From the NCBI GenBank assembly GCA_009602725.1, contig WELB01000247.1:167178-187118 (forward strand): DNA of 19,941 nucleotides, in the 5' to 3' direction. Made by a program: the position numbers and the translations under genes. The notes below the pieces were generated by a model that did not search any database, was not told the origin of the DNA, and worked only from the letters and a program-made list of their open reading frames with translations. This DNA is from Spirogloea muscicola. Taxonomy: Eukaryota; Streptophyta; Zygnematophyceae; Spirogloeales; Spirogloeaceae. The stretch's first letter is position 1. Each line of letters opens with the position of its first letter. Of the stretch, positions 9,941 to 19,941 are shown piece after piece.

Positions 9941-12900
9941 TCACAAGAGCTTGTCCGCAAAAGTGGCATCTGGCTTGCTCTCATACGAGCTGCTGAGCAG
10001 CTCCTTGTCAACGACCGCCCGCCGTGGCCCTGTAAAGCGGGCTCCTCTCATACCCTTACCTTCCCGCGAACCACTCGGGCGTGACTTGCCGGCGCCTGCT
10101 CGCCGGCCCACAAAAGGCCGGCTCTGTGGGCGTGGAAGCCCAGGCAGCGGCGCCCGCCCCTCGACTGCCATAGCCACTACCTCGGGCTTCTTGTTGCTGT
10201 AGCGCTGAACCACCTTGCGGATCGCCGCGCTTACCGAGCGCTCAACTGTCACCAGCGACGCATCCTGCAGGGATGCGATTAAGCTCTCAAGTCAATACGT
10301 GCAGCCAAAAGTAGTGCACCTCCACTAGCCACAAGCCTAACGGGTGAACCACCTAGACCTCAACCATGTGAAAACCCCACCCAGACCTCCATTCAGAAGA
10401 TCCTTACATCCTCACAAGACCTGCAAATGCCGCTGCTCTGACGACTTAGATGCTATTTGCCCATGCAGCCACATGCAGAAACTGAGCATTCACCTTGCGG
10501 CAGCTGGCAAGCGCAAAGTCAGCCGCACGCTGCATGACCTCTAGGAGCTTGCCACTGTCCACCCACAGGCACCGAGAGGTGACGCGCACAACGCCCTTCA
10601 ATCCGTAGCTTTCACTATCATCTTCGTCGTCGCCCGAGAGTTCCTCGTCAAGCTCCGAGTCCAGCCCCGACTCTGCCACCTCCTCGGGCTCATCCCTTTG
10701 CAGCTCAATACTGCGACCAGAGCAACGCATTGCAGTCCTCCTTCTGTTAGGTCCTGCTTTTTCGAATGTGCTCTACTTACATCCCAGAAGCCAAGCCACC
10801 AGAACACCTTAAAAGGGCATTTTTGTGGAAATGAATGTGCAGAATGTATATGTAGACGAAGCCAAGCATTGGAGCTTCAGATGCATATAGGCAGCATACG
10901 CAGCAATGAGTTCTTTGGCAGAAGGCTCACCTTACGACAACAATGCCGTCAGAAGCAATCTGCATCCGCTCTTCAATGGCGAGGTCTGCCGCCGTGCCAA
11001 AGGCCTTGTCCCCGTCACTATACATCAACTGCAAAGGCAACCAATCGTCCATATGTTCAAACCGCAGGAATGTAAGTCGTAAGCACATCTCCAGCACAGC
11101 TGACTGAAGCTTAAAAGCTCAAAAGCTCCGGCCCACTTGGTGCTGCATAGTGGCAGCTGGAGCCAGGTTGCTCACCTGGAGCTTTTCCCTGCCTAACATG
11201 GAGAAGCCATTAGAGAGCACCCGCCCGTTCCTCAACGGCGAGACACCCAGCATCTCACCATTCTTGATGACCTGCAGAGATGGTCGGGAAGGTGAGCTCT
11301 GTACTGAAAGGTAGGCCATCCGGCAGGCCCCTTGCTGTCATGCATGCAGCCAAACTGTTCATTTTAAGACTATAAGATCAAATTCCTAAGACGCCTCGTT
11401 TGTGGTGCGTGGTACAAGTAGTGGCACCGTGGTGTGACGGATGCCCTGCCGTCGCGCCACCTGCTCGTGCTCCTTCATGAACGAGTACTCCCCATGCACC
11501 GGCAGGAAATGCTGGGGCTTGACCAACTGGATGACCTCCTCCTGCATGATGACAATGGATGGTTACTTGCGGTATGGCTCGCTTTGGGGTCAACAGAAAC
11601 ATGAGGTGGTGCAGCGGGCGTTCCTCAAGCGCCGGTGATCTTGATTGATTATATTAGAGGACCCCTAGCTTTGCTGAGTAGGGATTGACAGATGGTCTCC
11701 CACCTGTTCTCCTCGGTAGGCGTGCCCAGATGTATGCAGATTTTGGTCGCGCCCCTGTACAATGGTGGAGCCAATCTCGGCTATCCTGTTGAACATCTTC
11801 ACAACCCGGGTTTCATTGCCGGGTATCATCTGCAGTGGATGCCACATAGTAGATAAAAGTAGCTGGCAATCGTCAGGCACCCTAACAGATGGAAGTATCA
11901 AAAGTCAGAGCTGATAATTTTAGCTGCCACCAGTGCTTGTCACGAGAATATGCAGCTACAACAGTCAGGACAAATGTGGGTTGCCAAATGAAGCCAAGAG
12001 CGCTATAGCACCTTAGCAGCATAGAGTATCTTGTCATCTTTGTCTAACTTCAAAGCTCGACTGCTGCCAAAGGAAGCCAGATTCAGAGCTGCTCTGGGCT
12101 CAGCCTGCACAATCTCGGAGCTGCATGATGAGCTGGGGCGTGTGCCAGTGCACTAACAAGCAAGCAATCTGAGGCCAACTCCTAGACTCTACCGCACTTA
12201 CTTATGGAATGATGATGTGAAGTTGCATTCATTTATGCAAGCAAAAGTCATGCGAACTTGCAGGAGCCTAGGAGCTAGGAGCCTGCGGTACCTGGGAGCC
12301 AGTGGTCACCACGAGCAGGTCTCTTGGAGAATAAGATGACATGTCCTCGGCTTTCACCTGCAAGTGCAATCCTGGCTGTATATAGTTACTTGAGCTGTGA
12401 GAAGATGTACAGTGACGCTAATTAAGCCAGCCCTGCAGTGCTGCCAATGTCGTTTGTATATACAGCTCTTCACCGAAAGTTCGTCTGAGTAGCAGATAGC
12501 TCAAGCATAACAAAGTAAAGATGGTGCGTTGTGCTGACGAAGATGCTACGAGACATACCAGAATGCTTGGATCAAATGGAGCCTGGCCATCCTTGTGAGC
12601 TGCCTCTAGGTATGTGATTAAGGACATCCCAATAAATACCTGAAGAAGAAAAGCAGCGCATGCTTGACAACATCTAAGCTTGTGTACTTGGTAAATTCAT
12701 CGGTTACTCTCTTGTAATGGCAGGAATGATCTGCCAATTGTCGCCTGACTTGACTAAGCAACTAGACAGTGTCTGTTGTTAAACGCACTTGCATATTGAA
12801 CCTCTTCATGTCTAGTCGATGCACGTTAGGCCATCATGGCACTATCAGCAGCAACCACTGGTCTTCCTTGACCCTTACACACTGCAGTATGGACCTGAAT

Positions 12901-15462
12901 TTGTATAGCTCAAGAGCTAAGCCATATAACCTAGTATGACCAGACACACAAGCTTTTGCTGTTTAACCCATATGCAAATTCTGAAGCACAGACAAGAGAA
13001 AAGCAGTCTGCAATTGCCTGAAGCCAACACCTGAAAAGCCCCTTGATTGCTTACCAGCTTTCTGCCGGAGACTTCGGCTGCGGCACGAATGCTTCCTAGC
13101 CGGTGCACGTTGGAGGCAAACTGCGTGACAATCGCCCTACCATTGCAAGCCAGCACGTGGCGGATGAGCGCCTCCCTCACATCAGACTCACTGGTGGTCC
13201 TGCCTGGGGACAGCGTGTTGGTGGAGTCGCTCATCATCTGAGATGGTGGATTCAGAGCAATTATCTACTGCTCAATTACAAGCTCACGAAAAAGGTCTTG
13301 CTCTCTATCTGCTATGCACATAGGCGTTGACACACCAACTGCTTTCCAAAATATGCATGAGTAGGCACAGAGCAGCTGTACATACTATCTCCATCGTGGC
13401 AGCTATCATATCATGATATCAGAACTGCCCACTTGGGCCTTCTGAGCATGGAGCATGAGGCAGTATGATGCAATAAGAAACCACAGCTTCATATGCAGCT
13501 GAAGAAAAAGAGGATGTGACATACCAGCGTTACTCCTTCCTTTTGAAGCTCCTCCATGGCAACGCGATCAAAGGCTTTCCCATCAAGAGGATTTTCATCA
13601 ATCTGTGCCATCAAAGTCCAGAACTGAATCCAGCTGTGACATTTGTCGCTGCACTCTATTGTGCTTCAACTTCAGCTTGCGGCAAAGGCTTGGAGGCCCA
13701 TCTGCTAAGTTGTTCTTACAGAAAATTAATAAACGTCCAAGGCCACGAGCTTCTGCCACAACTGTATACCAAGGATCAGTGCACCAGTATTCGGACAAGG
13801 AAAGACACCTTCCAGTCGCCCGTGTGGAGAATGGTCCCGTCATCGCAGCGCATGACGAGCCCGCAGCAGTCAGGGATGGAGTGTGTGACGCGGAGGGGTT
13901 CAATCTCAAATGGCCCTGCACGAAATTTCTTCTGCATAGAAATCTTCTTGCATCGGTCTGCCATGGGAAGGTTGAACTCCTTCAGCCTCCGCTTAATAAG
14001 CTGCATACAGGAGAAGATGGTTGCACCAACAACATTATACAACTGCAGCGCTTGTCAATCTTGACACATGGGTTACTGCATTACTACGTCACAAGACATG
14101 CTAATTCAGAGCAAGAATGCTGTCTCGCTCAACGCGTCGTCATTCTCAAACTCTGACGTAGGCTCACCTGCAATGTAAAGCTGGTGGCATAGATAGGCGT
14201 CTTGGGGTCCAGTGCCGGCAGAACCTGCAGATGTTCCAGCACAAACATGCACGCCTGGCTGCTCAAAACTGCACTCTGGGTGCAGTCTGCACTTCGACTT
14301 GTAGCAGTCGGACCCATTACTCGATCATGAGCCACGAATCAGGAGCCTAATCAGAGACCAACAAGGCCTCCACAATAACAGAGGCTGGTTCTGATTGCTA
14401 GTGCAGCTTGCTGACTGACTGACTGGTTGTGGAAGCTGGCGAGGCAGCGTGGCTCTCACCCAGGGGATGGCGCCAATGTGATCCTCGTGGCCATGGGTGA
14501 AGATGACTGCCTCAATCTTATCGCGCCACCGGTGGATAAAGTTGGTGTCGGGCAGCACCTTCTGGACCCCCAGCTCATCGTAGCTGCAGCTCATGCGCGC
14601 GCTCCGGTCAGCTCAGTCAGCTCTGCAACAGGTTGAAAGTAGGTGGCCAAGAACAACATGACTGACAGCATCATCCAGGGCTTTTAGGAGACGGGTGTGG
14701 GCTTATCAACCTGACTAGGGCGCTTAAGCACTGAAGGTGATTGTTGTTAGAGGTACTCATTACTGAGTGATTGCTACTTGTGTTCCTTAGTGGCAGTGCA
14801 AATGCGGCAGTGCAGAGCTCACTCGGGGAACATGAGCCCGGCGTCGATCATAATGTAGCGGTCGTAGTGGCCGACGAGCATGCAGTTCATGCCGATCTCG
14901 CCAAGGCCGCCGATGGGCAGCACGCGCAGCGGGGGCCCGTCGGCGCCCTCGTGGAACTGCTGCATCTTGCGCTGCACGCGGTCGTCCATGCTGCGGTGCG
15001 CGCCCTCGGAGCTGCCGCCGGCCCGGCCACCCGGCCGCGCCTTCCGAAAGGTGGTGCTGCTGCTGCCTGCCAGCGTCGACCAAACTTTGTAAGTTACATT
15101 TCCTATGAATATGTATACTGTAGTATATTGTTCAATTGTGACAGAGCAAAAGCAAGAACAGATTGGATGTCCGCAGTGATTGTGACAGCTGCGACGGTGG
15201 CCGGGGCCACTGCAAGCCCTCAGTCTCAGGGCGGCTCAGAATGGCCCGTCGGAGCACCTTGCTTGTCGGTGGAGCTCCGGTAAATTGGAGCCAACGCCGC
15301 GACCCGGAGAGTCCCGGAGCGGCCGCCACCGACGCTGGCGCCCCCGTCGCCCCAAGGGCCGCTGCCGTCGCGTCCTCCATTGGCGTGCCCGCTGAGTGGG
15401 CGGCCAAGGCAGTGCGCGGACGGGGCCGCCAGCGCCGCCGCCGCCGCCGCCATGGCTACCAT
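9941..15462 (-). CDS. RNJ: RNase J, metallo-beta-lactamase/beta-CASP ribonuclease, predicted plastid form
   Basis: RNJ trims and surveys plastid RNA. Sixteen exons, all GT-AG, give 765 residues: 15462-15258, 15066-14823, 14583-14460, 14224-14168, 14000-13809, 13602-13525, 13237-13055, 12639-12559, 12357-12292, 12104-12012, 11829-11704, 11541-11428, 11271-11176, 11028-10931, 10710-10494 and 10264-9941. Residues 1-69 are Ala/Gly/Ser-rich, like a transit peptide; Met4 has a better start context than Met1. The catalytic core follows: [12 protein letters not shown], the zinc motif HGHEDH (180-185), VTHSIPD with His250, HTGDW (269-273), [34 protein letters not shown] (His477) and FLPVHGE (His499). 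The C-terminal domain (VRVTSRCLW to [12 protein letters not shown]) matches plant RNJ. An acidic insert spans about residues 592-619. After about residue 695 comes only a basic tail; the GT-1-like DNA-binding domain of land-plant RNJ is absent. Confidence 0.97.
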
Positions 15463-15765
15463 GCGGCTGCTTGGCGGCGGCCGGCCTCACGAGGCCCTCA
15501 TCACCACGGTGTCCGCCGGAGCTAGAACCAATCCTAACGGCGCCGTCTCATCCGGCGCGCCGCGCAGCACCACCGTGCGCCCTAGCCCGCACGCCGCGGC
15601 GGCGCGGCCGCCATGGCGGCGGCGGTGGCGGCGCCGCGACGGGGCGGCGAGCGCGGAATCGAGATTGGGGGGGGGACACCGATGAAGGGTTGGGGCTTTG
15701 GAGGAGGATGGTGGCAAACGATCCCACTTGACGGTTTATTCGGCTGCGGTGCACCTCATGTGTCG

Positions 15766-15790
15766 CCCGAGACGGAGGGACCGTCTCGGG
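15766..15790. repeat. perfect inverted repeat with 10-base arms
   Basis: CCCGAGACGG at 15766-15775 and its exact reverse complement CCGTCTCGGG at 15781-15790 flank the five-base loop AGGGA. Another GAGACGG follows directly at 15790-15796. Confidence 0.92.
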
Positions 15791-15848
15791 AGACGGCCTC
15801 TTCCACTGATGGGCGGGCGAGGAGCCCCGTCGGACTGCCGCTTCGCTG

Positions 15849-15864
15849 GTCGTCTCGAGACGAC
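15849..15864. repeat. 16-base perfect palindrome
   Basis: GTCGTCTCGAGACGAC reads the same on both strands. It shares the CGTCTCG core with the inverted repeat about 60 bases to its left, so the two may be sites of one kind for a dimeric binding protein. Confidence 0.92.
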
Positions 15865-16010
15865 GGCTCCCCGTCCAAATTTGCTGGGCGAGCGGGGTCG
15901 CCGCCTCGGCTCACCAGCTCTCCCACTCTCGCCCAGGCTCGGCCGTCAACGAGAGAAGGCGCGGTGTGAGGCATGACATTGAAAAGGAAAGGGCTCGCCC
16001 ATTGAGGATA

Positions 16011-16046
16011 GGGGCTGGACAAGCCAGCCCCGAAAAGAATGAACGA
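16011..16046 (+). repeat. dispersed hairpin repeat, copy G, with perfect 8-base stem
   Basis: GGGGCTGG at 16011-16018 and CCAGCCCC at 16024-16031 are exact complements around the loop ACAAG. The following GAAAAGAATGAACGAAGAAC resembles the spacer of copies B and E, but the ACAAGGTC box is not kept. Confidence 0.75.
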
Positions 16047-16789
16047 AGAACGAGAAAAGGGGGCCAGAGGAAGCCAGAGGAAGCGCTAAGAAACCAAAGC
16101 ACACAGAAAGAAAGCAGCTACAAATCACTCAGTAACCCCTGCTAAGCAGCCGCAAATCAGAGAGGCTAGGGTCCTGGAAGTGGGTCCCATTGAAAAGGAG
16201 GCCAATGCTAGCCTTACAAATGTCCTGGTAAAGCGCCTCGCCCATATGGAAAAGGCTTATTGCGTCACGCTTGTGTGCTAACCTAAGTTCCCCAAGTTAG
16301 CTTGTCGGAATTGTTTGTGCTCACCCGTGGGTACTCATGTCACCTTAGGCACCTTAATTTTGTTTCCGTATTATGTGGCCTTATTTAATTTGCACTAGAC
16401 ACTGCATGAACTATGTATTGGCTTGAATTGGCCTCCCTTGAAGTGGCGCGCCTTCTCTCTAACCGAAGTACTCGTGGATACTGAAGTCCCCCTTCAGCCG
16501 GCTTTCCCACCGTTGTTTAAGACAGCATGGGTCAAAAAAGGCTTACCTTAGCCTCCACTTGGCATAGAGCTTCACTTTAGGTAGCCCCGGCTTTGCACTA
16601 GCTTTGCCCGAAAAGAGCATTGGCTCGATTTGGTATCCCTTTCACTCCATCCGCACCCCTTCCCCAGTTCCAGAAGCCGCGCCCCCCGCGCCGCCAGCCC
16701 CGCCGCCCCCCGCGCCGCATCTCCCGGCGGCCCAGGCGCACTGCGGCATCGGCGGCGGCGGNCTAGGGCCGCGCTGCTGAGGCGCCGCC

Positions 16790-19430
16790 ATGGTGAGCCC
16801 GCGAGGCGCCGCCGCTCGCTTGCGGACGCGCCGCCAGCCGGTGCCGCCGCTGGCGTGCCGCCGTGAGGGCTCTCAAGCCCGACGCCCCTACTGCGCTTTG
16901 CTTGTCGTGGCACTGACGCTGGCTGTGGCTGCTTTGCCTTACGCAGTCGACGCTCGCGGCGGCCAGGGCCGACAACTTCTACTACCCGCCGGAATGGACG
17001 CCCGACAAGGTGAGCCGAGTGCCGAGTCCATCTAATGGGCGCCCCTGACCATTATATACTGTCAGTGCCCCAATTAGCTTCGGTCTTCGTTATGGCGTGC
17101 GCTCGATGGGTTTCTGCGCCTTTTCTCCGCTGCTTGGCGCAAACGGTGGCTCTGCCCCGACTGCGTCGTCTCAGTCACAGTCGCATGCCGTCTTCGGTCG
17201 AGTCCAAGTGGCGGATTCTCGAGCTGGTCAGTGAGCTTATGGGTTCTTCTGTGTCGTCCTGCAGGGTGGTCTGAACAAGTTCCAAGGCCAGCATCCTTTG
17301 CGGGAGCGCGCCAAGAAGATCGGCGAGGGCATTCTCGTCATCAGGTGGGCGTATCCGCTCAGGCCAGGCTTGGCCAGAGCGTTGCATCAGTAGCTCTGCT
17401 TAGACGCTGAGCCCATGGCGCGCTGCTCATTGCCATGGTCGCCGCTGCTTGTCAAAGCAATATTCCACCATACTGCTGGGAGACTTTTCTTAGTACCAAC
17501 TTCCAGCACTTTGAGACCTTGCATGACATGTATGGAGATGCAATTGGGGCCAGCAGAGGATGACTTGTGGTGGCGATGCTCGCGGTGCGCAGATTCGAAA
17601 CGCCCTTCAACATCTGGTGTGGTGGATGCCGGTCTATGATAGCCAAAGGCGTCCGCTTCAATGCTGAAAAGAAGCAAGTCGGCAACTATTACTCAACAAA
17701 GGTTGGTCCTATCGATTTGCGCAAGCCACTATCTGAAAGCTGTCCTTGTTCACATGCTTACCGTTTCAGGTTGACATTTGCAATAGCATCATTGAGCAGT
17801 ACTGAAGCATCAACATCTCTGCAAAGGCATGCATATAGAGCAATTAGTGTTGGTTTTGCATCCAGCTCCTGAGCAGAATCGCTGTCCTCTCTCTAATCTA
17901 GACTAGCACCTTGGGATTGGTACGCGCTGCTTTACACTGATCTTCATCACTTGCTGCACAGATATGGAGCTTCAAGATGAGAGCCCCATGCTGTGGTCAA
18001 GAGATTGAGATCAGGACCAACCCACAAAAATGTGAATATGAAGTGGTGAGCCTTCTCTTGCAGGTCTTTTCTAGTGCAGCAGAGAGGTACTTGTTGCAAC
18101 TGCAGTAACACCAGTAACGTGTGATGTAGGAGCTGAGCTCGCACTTTGTCTTTGTTCCTCTTATGGAGTCCGTAAGACAGTTTATTGCTATTCCAGAGCA
18201 CGAATGCTGTATGCCTTTCAAGAAAGCCAACAAATCACTTCATCTCAACGAGAAGCAGTACATACGTTTTTAGCATCTCACACAATGTTGCCTCACCTCC
18301 CCTTTGCTCGGCTTGTTTTGACAGACAAGTGGGGCTGAGCGCAAGCAAGAGGACTTCGACCCCGACGATGCAGAAACAATGGTCCTTCCAGACACACAGG
18401 GTAGACATCTTCCCCGGTTTTATCATCCTGAATAACAAGCTTGTTACAGCCTTTGCATGGACTCTGCGGGCTTGCTCTGCTGAACACATTTGGGGTAGCT
18501 TATGAGGTCTAATGCACGATGACTGAAATGGTTGGCGTATGGTGTTTTGGCAGAGAAGGAGAAGCTCTCCGACCCATTGTACAGACTAGAGCATGGCGGG
18601 GAGGACAAGCGTAGAGCCAAAGAAGCGGAGCCGCTGCTTACCAGGCTGCAGAAAGTGACTGACGTCAGGCATGCTGACCCGTACTCCCTCAACAAGGAGC
18701 TGAGGGCTCAGCTTCGGGTATGTGATCTGCATAGAAACGCCCGCTGCTCGCTTGCAGATAGATTGTTGGCCGGTCACACAATTGCTGTCAAGCTTATGTC
18801 AGCTTCTGATCTCATGAAGCTTAGACACCTTCTACGCCATCCTCATAATGTGTTGACACCCTGAGTACACTTCTCCTAGTGCCCATTGGTTGCTTGAAGG
18901 ACAAGTACATCATATTTGCTGGTAATCGCCCGTGCCCAAGTCAGTAATATGTCCGCTGGATACTTGGCCTTGTGGTTCAGGCACAAAAGAGACGGGTGGT
19001 AGAGGAGGAAGCCGATGCACGACGAAGAGGACTCGGCATTCGACTCCTTCCAGAATCACCTGATGACTTGCAGGCAGCATCGCACGCCAAGTTCCGCACA
19101 AAGTTTGAGCGAAACCTCAGGAACAAGCGTGCAATGATCAGAGCGTCCTCCATCTTTTCCCCCACCACCCCCTCGTCCTCACGCTCGAAAGAGGATGCTT
19201 CCACCCCGTCGATACCACCTTCACAGACGCCAGCTCCACTGTCTGAGCGGAAACGAAGTGCAGACGGTGCAGGCAAGCAGCTGGCACTTCTTGCAAAGAA
19301 ACGGCAGGTTGATGCTGCCGGAGCGATGTACTTGCTCAGTGGCCAATTGAACCCGTCCTCCAAGTCCAAGGCTCCTTCACTAGGAATTAGGAAACGGAGA
19401 GTCGCCTTTAGGCCAGTGCTTGCCACCTGA
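16790..19430 (+). CDS. YJU2B: YJU2B (CCDC130), CWC16-family splicing factor
   Basis: CWC16-family proteins (yeast Yju2 and relatives) act in the spliceosome; YJU2B is the second branch of the family. Eight exons give 342 residues: 16790-16792, 16947-17009, 17265-17344, 17593-17701, 17962-18045, 18325-18400, 18554-18717 and 18981-19430, all GT-AG. The first coding exon is only the ATG, spliced to STLAAARADNFYYPPEW, which matches the plant N-terminus (MSSLAAARADNFYYPPEW). GLNKFQGQHPLRERAKK and the CWC16 core follow: WCGGC (Cys58, Cys61), GVRFNAEKKQVGNYYSTK, then Cys95, Cys96 and Cys109 of the presumed zinc site. SGAERKQEDFDPDDAETM and LYRLEHGGED identify YJU2B rather than YJU2. The C-terminal half is charged and Ser/Pro-rich with KRR/KKR clusters that could serve nuclear import. 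Confidence 0.96.
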
Positions 19431-19941
19431 CGCCGCCGCTCAGCTGTACAGTAGCATGTAATTTGTTTGCATGCATGTATCTTGTTTCCTCCAGTCGTGC
19501 TGATGCAGACGCACACCCTGCACTGCCTGATTGTAGCAGTAAAGTGCCGGGATTCACAGTGCCTACTTTTTGTATCAGCCTTCTGCTAGCTCTCAGTGCG
19601 GAGAAGACGTGATCAAGGTCAGAGCAATTCTTTCAATCCTCAGTTCTCAGTTCGCTCTCGTCATCTCTCAATCATTTGTTTAGGAACTTCAGACAGCCCA
19701 AAGGAAAGGGTGCATTCAGGGGCATGGGCTCACTCGCCGTATGACACACTGTGGCTGCCCCTAAAATTTTGGCTTTAAGTGGATTAGTCAGTGGTAGAGA
19801 AACAAGACATTTGGGTGTGCATGTAAGAGTGTCAGCACATAATCTCTTGGAGCAGTGAGAGCATGACCTAGATAGGGAAATCAGGGTGAACGGGGCGAGA
19901 GAGCAACACAGGAACATAGCATGAGGCAAGTAATGGGGGAG
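19431..19941 (+). other. 3' flank of YJU2B
   Basis: This holds the YJU2B 3' untranslated region and downstream sequence to the window end. Besides the TGTAA at 19457, another occurs near 19820. Fragments resembling the dispersed repeat occur at 19610-19620 (GATCAAGGTCA) and near 19690-19705 (CAGACAGCCCAAAGG), in reversed block order and too weak to call. No gene is recognised. Confidence 0.6.
19457..19461 (+). terminator. TGTAA poly(A) signal for YJU2B
   Basis: TGTAA, the usual poly(A) signal in chlorophyte algae, stands 27 bases after the YJU2B stop codon, which would make a very short 3' untranslated region. A second TGTAA near 19820 could give a longer one. The cleavage site cannot be seen from sequence alone. 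Confidence 0.5.

Larger units (their letters stand above)
15463..16789. promoter_or_regulatory. divergent promoter region between RNJ and YJU2B
   Basis: The start codons of RNJ (minus strand) and YJU2B (plus strand) face away from each other across 1.33 kb, so both promoters must be here. Two GC-rich flanks, about 15463-15960 and 16620-16789, enclose a more AT-rich middle. The left flank has the palindromes listed separately. The middle begins with a hairpin repeat copy and also has CTGAAG/CTTCAG arms at 16481-16497. An ambiguous base stands at 16762. No TATA box can be assigned with confidence, and the open frames here look like GC-rich chance frames. Confidence 0.65.

Noticed and set aside
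13516-14156. Two open frames of about 180 codons on the plus strand
   Set aside because: They are antisense to RNJ exons 5 and 6, whose protein is clearly conserved.
14406-14426. CTGACTGACTGACTGG microsatellite
   Set aside because: Only about three to four tetranucleotide units in an RNJ intron; ordinary.
15226-15754. Several overlapping GC-rich frames on both strands around the RNJ first exon
   Set aside because: Only the minus-strand frame from 15462 splices in phase with RNJ exon 2 and looks like a transit peptide; the others are low-complexity chance frames.

Overview
The window is nuclear DNA from a eukaryote, most likely a green alga of the core chlorophytes (a trebouxiophyte or chlorophycean). 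It carries dense short spliceosomal introns of about 125 to 415 bases, GC-rich exons, two predicted plastid-targeted proteins of plant type, a TGTAA-type poly(A) signal after one gene, and protein sequences closest to land-plant versions of their families. I rebuilt all five gene models by hand from conserved protein blocks plus splice-site phase. In each model the coding exons add up to an intact frame.

Layout from left to right. (1) 126-2174, plus strand: the C-terminal 60% of RUVBL1 (Pontin), a AAA+ ATPase; its 5' exons lie outside the window. (2) 2551-4277, minus strand: a PUX1/ASPSCR1 (TUG) type UBX protein, tail-to-tail with RUVBL1. (3) 4278-6428: a 2.1 kb gene-poor stretch with several copies of a short dispersed repeat. 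(4) 6429-8046, minus strand: a predicted plastid membrane protein of a plant/algal family of unknown function. (5) 8047-9940: a gene-poor stretch with a GGC-rich tract, a two-unit tandem repeat and one more repeat copy. (6) 9941-15462, minus strand: a complete 16-exon RNase J gene of the plastid (RNJ) type, 765 codons. (7) 15463-16789: a divergent promoter region with strong palindromes and a hairpin copy of the dispersed repeat. (8) 16790-19430, plus strand: a complete 8-exon YJU2B/CCDC130 splicing-factor gene whose first coding exon is only the ATG. (9) 19431-19941: 3' flank.

The genes do not form a pathway: RUVBL1 and YJU2B act in the nucleus, PUX1 regulates CDC48/p97, and RNJ and the membrane protein are predicted to be plastid proteins. 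I see no defence system, gene cluster or new enzyme system. The features most worth following are the dispersed hairpin repeat, the ATG-only coding exon, a well-supported GC-AG intron, the palindrome cluster in the divergent promoter, the acidic insert in RNJ, and the uncharacterised plastid membrane protein.
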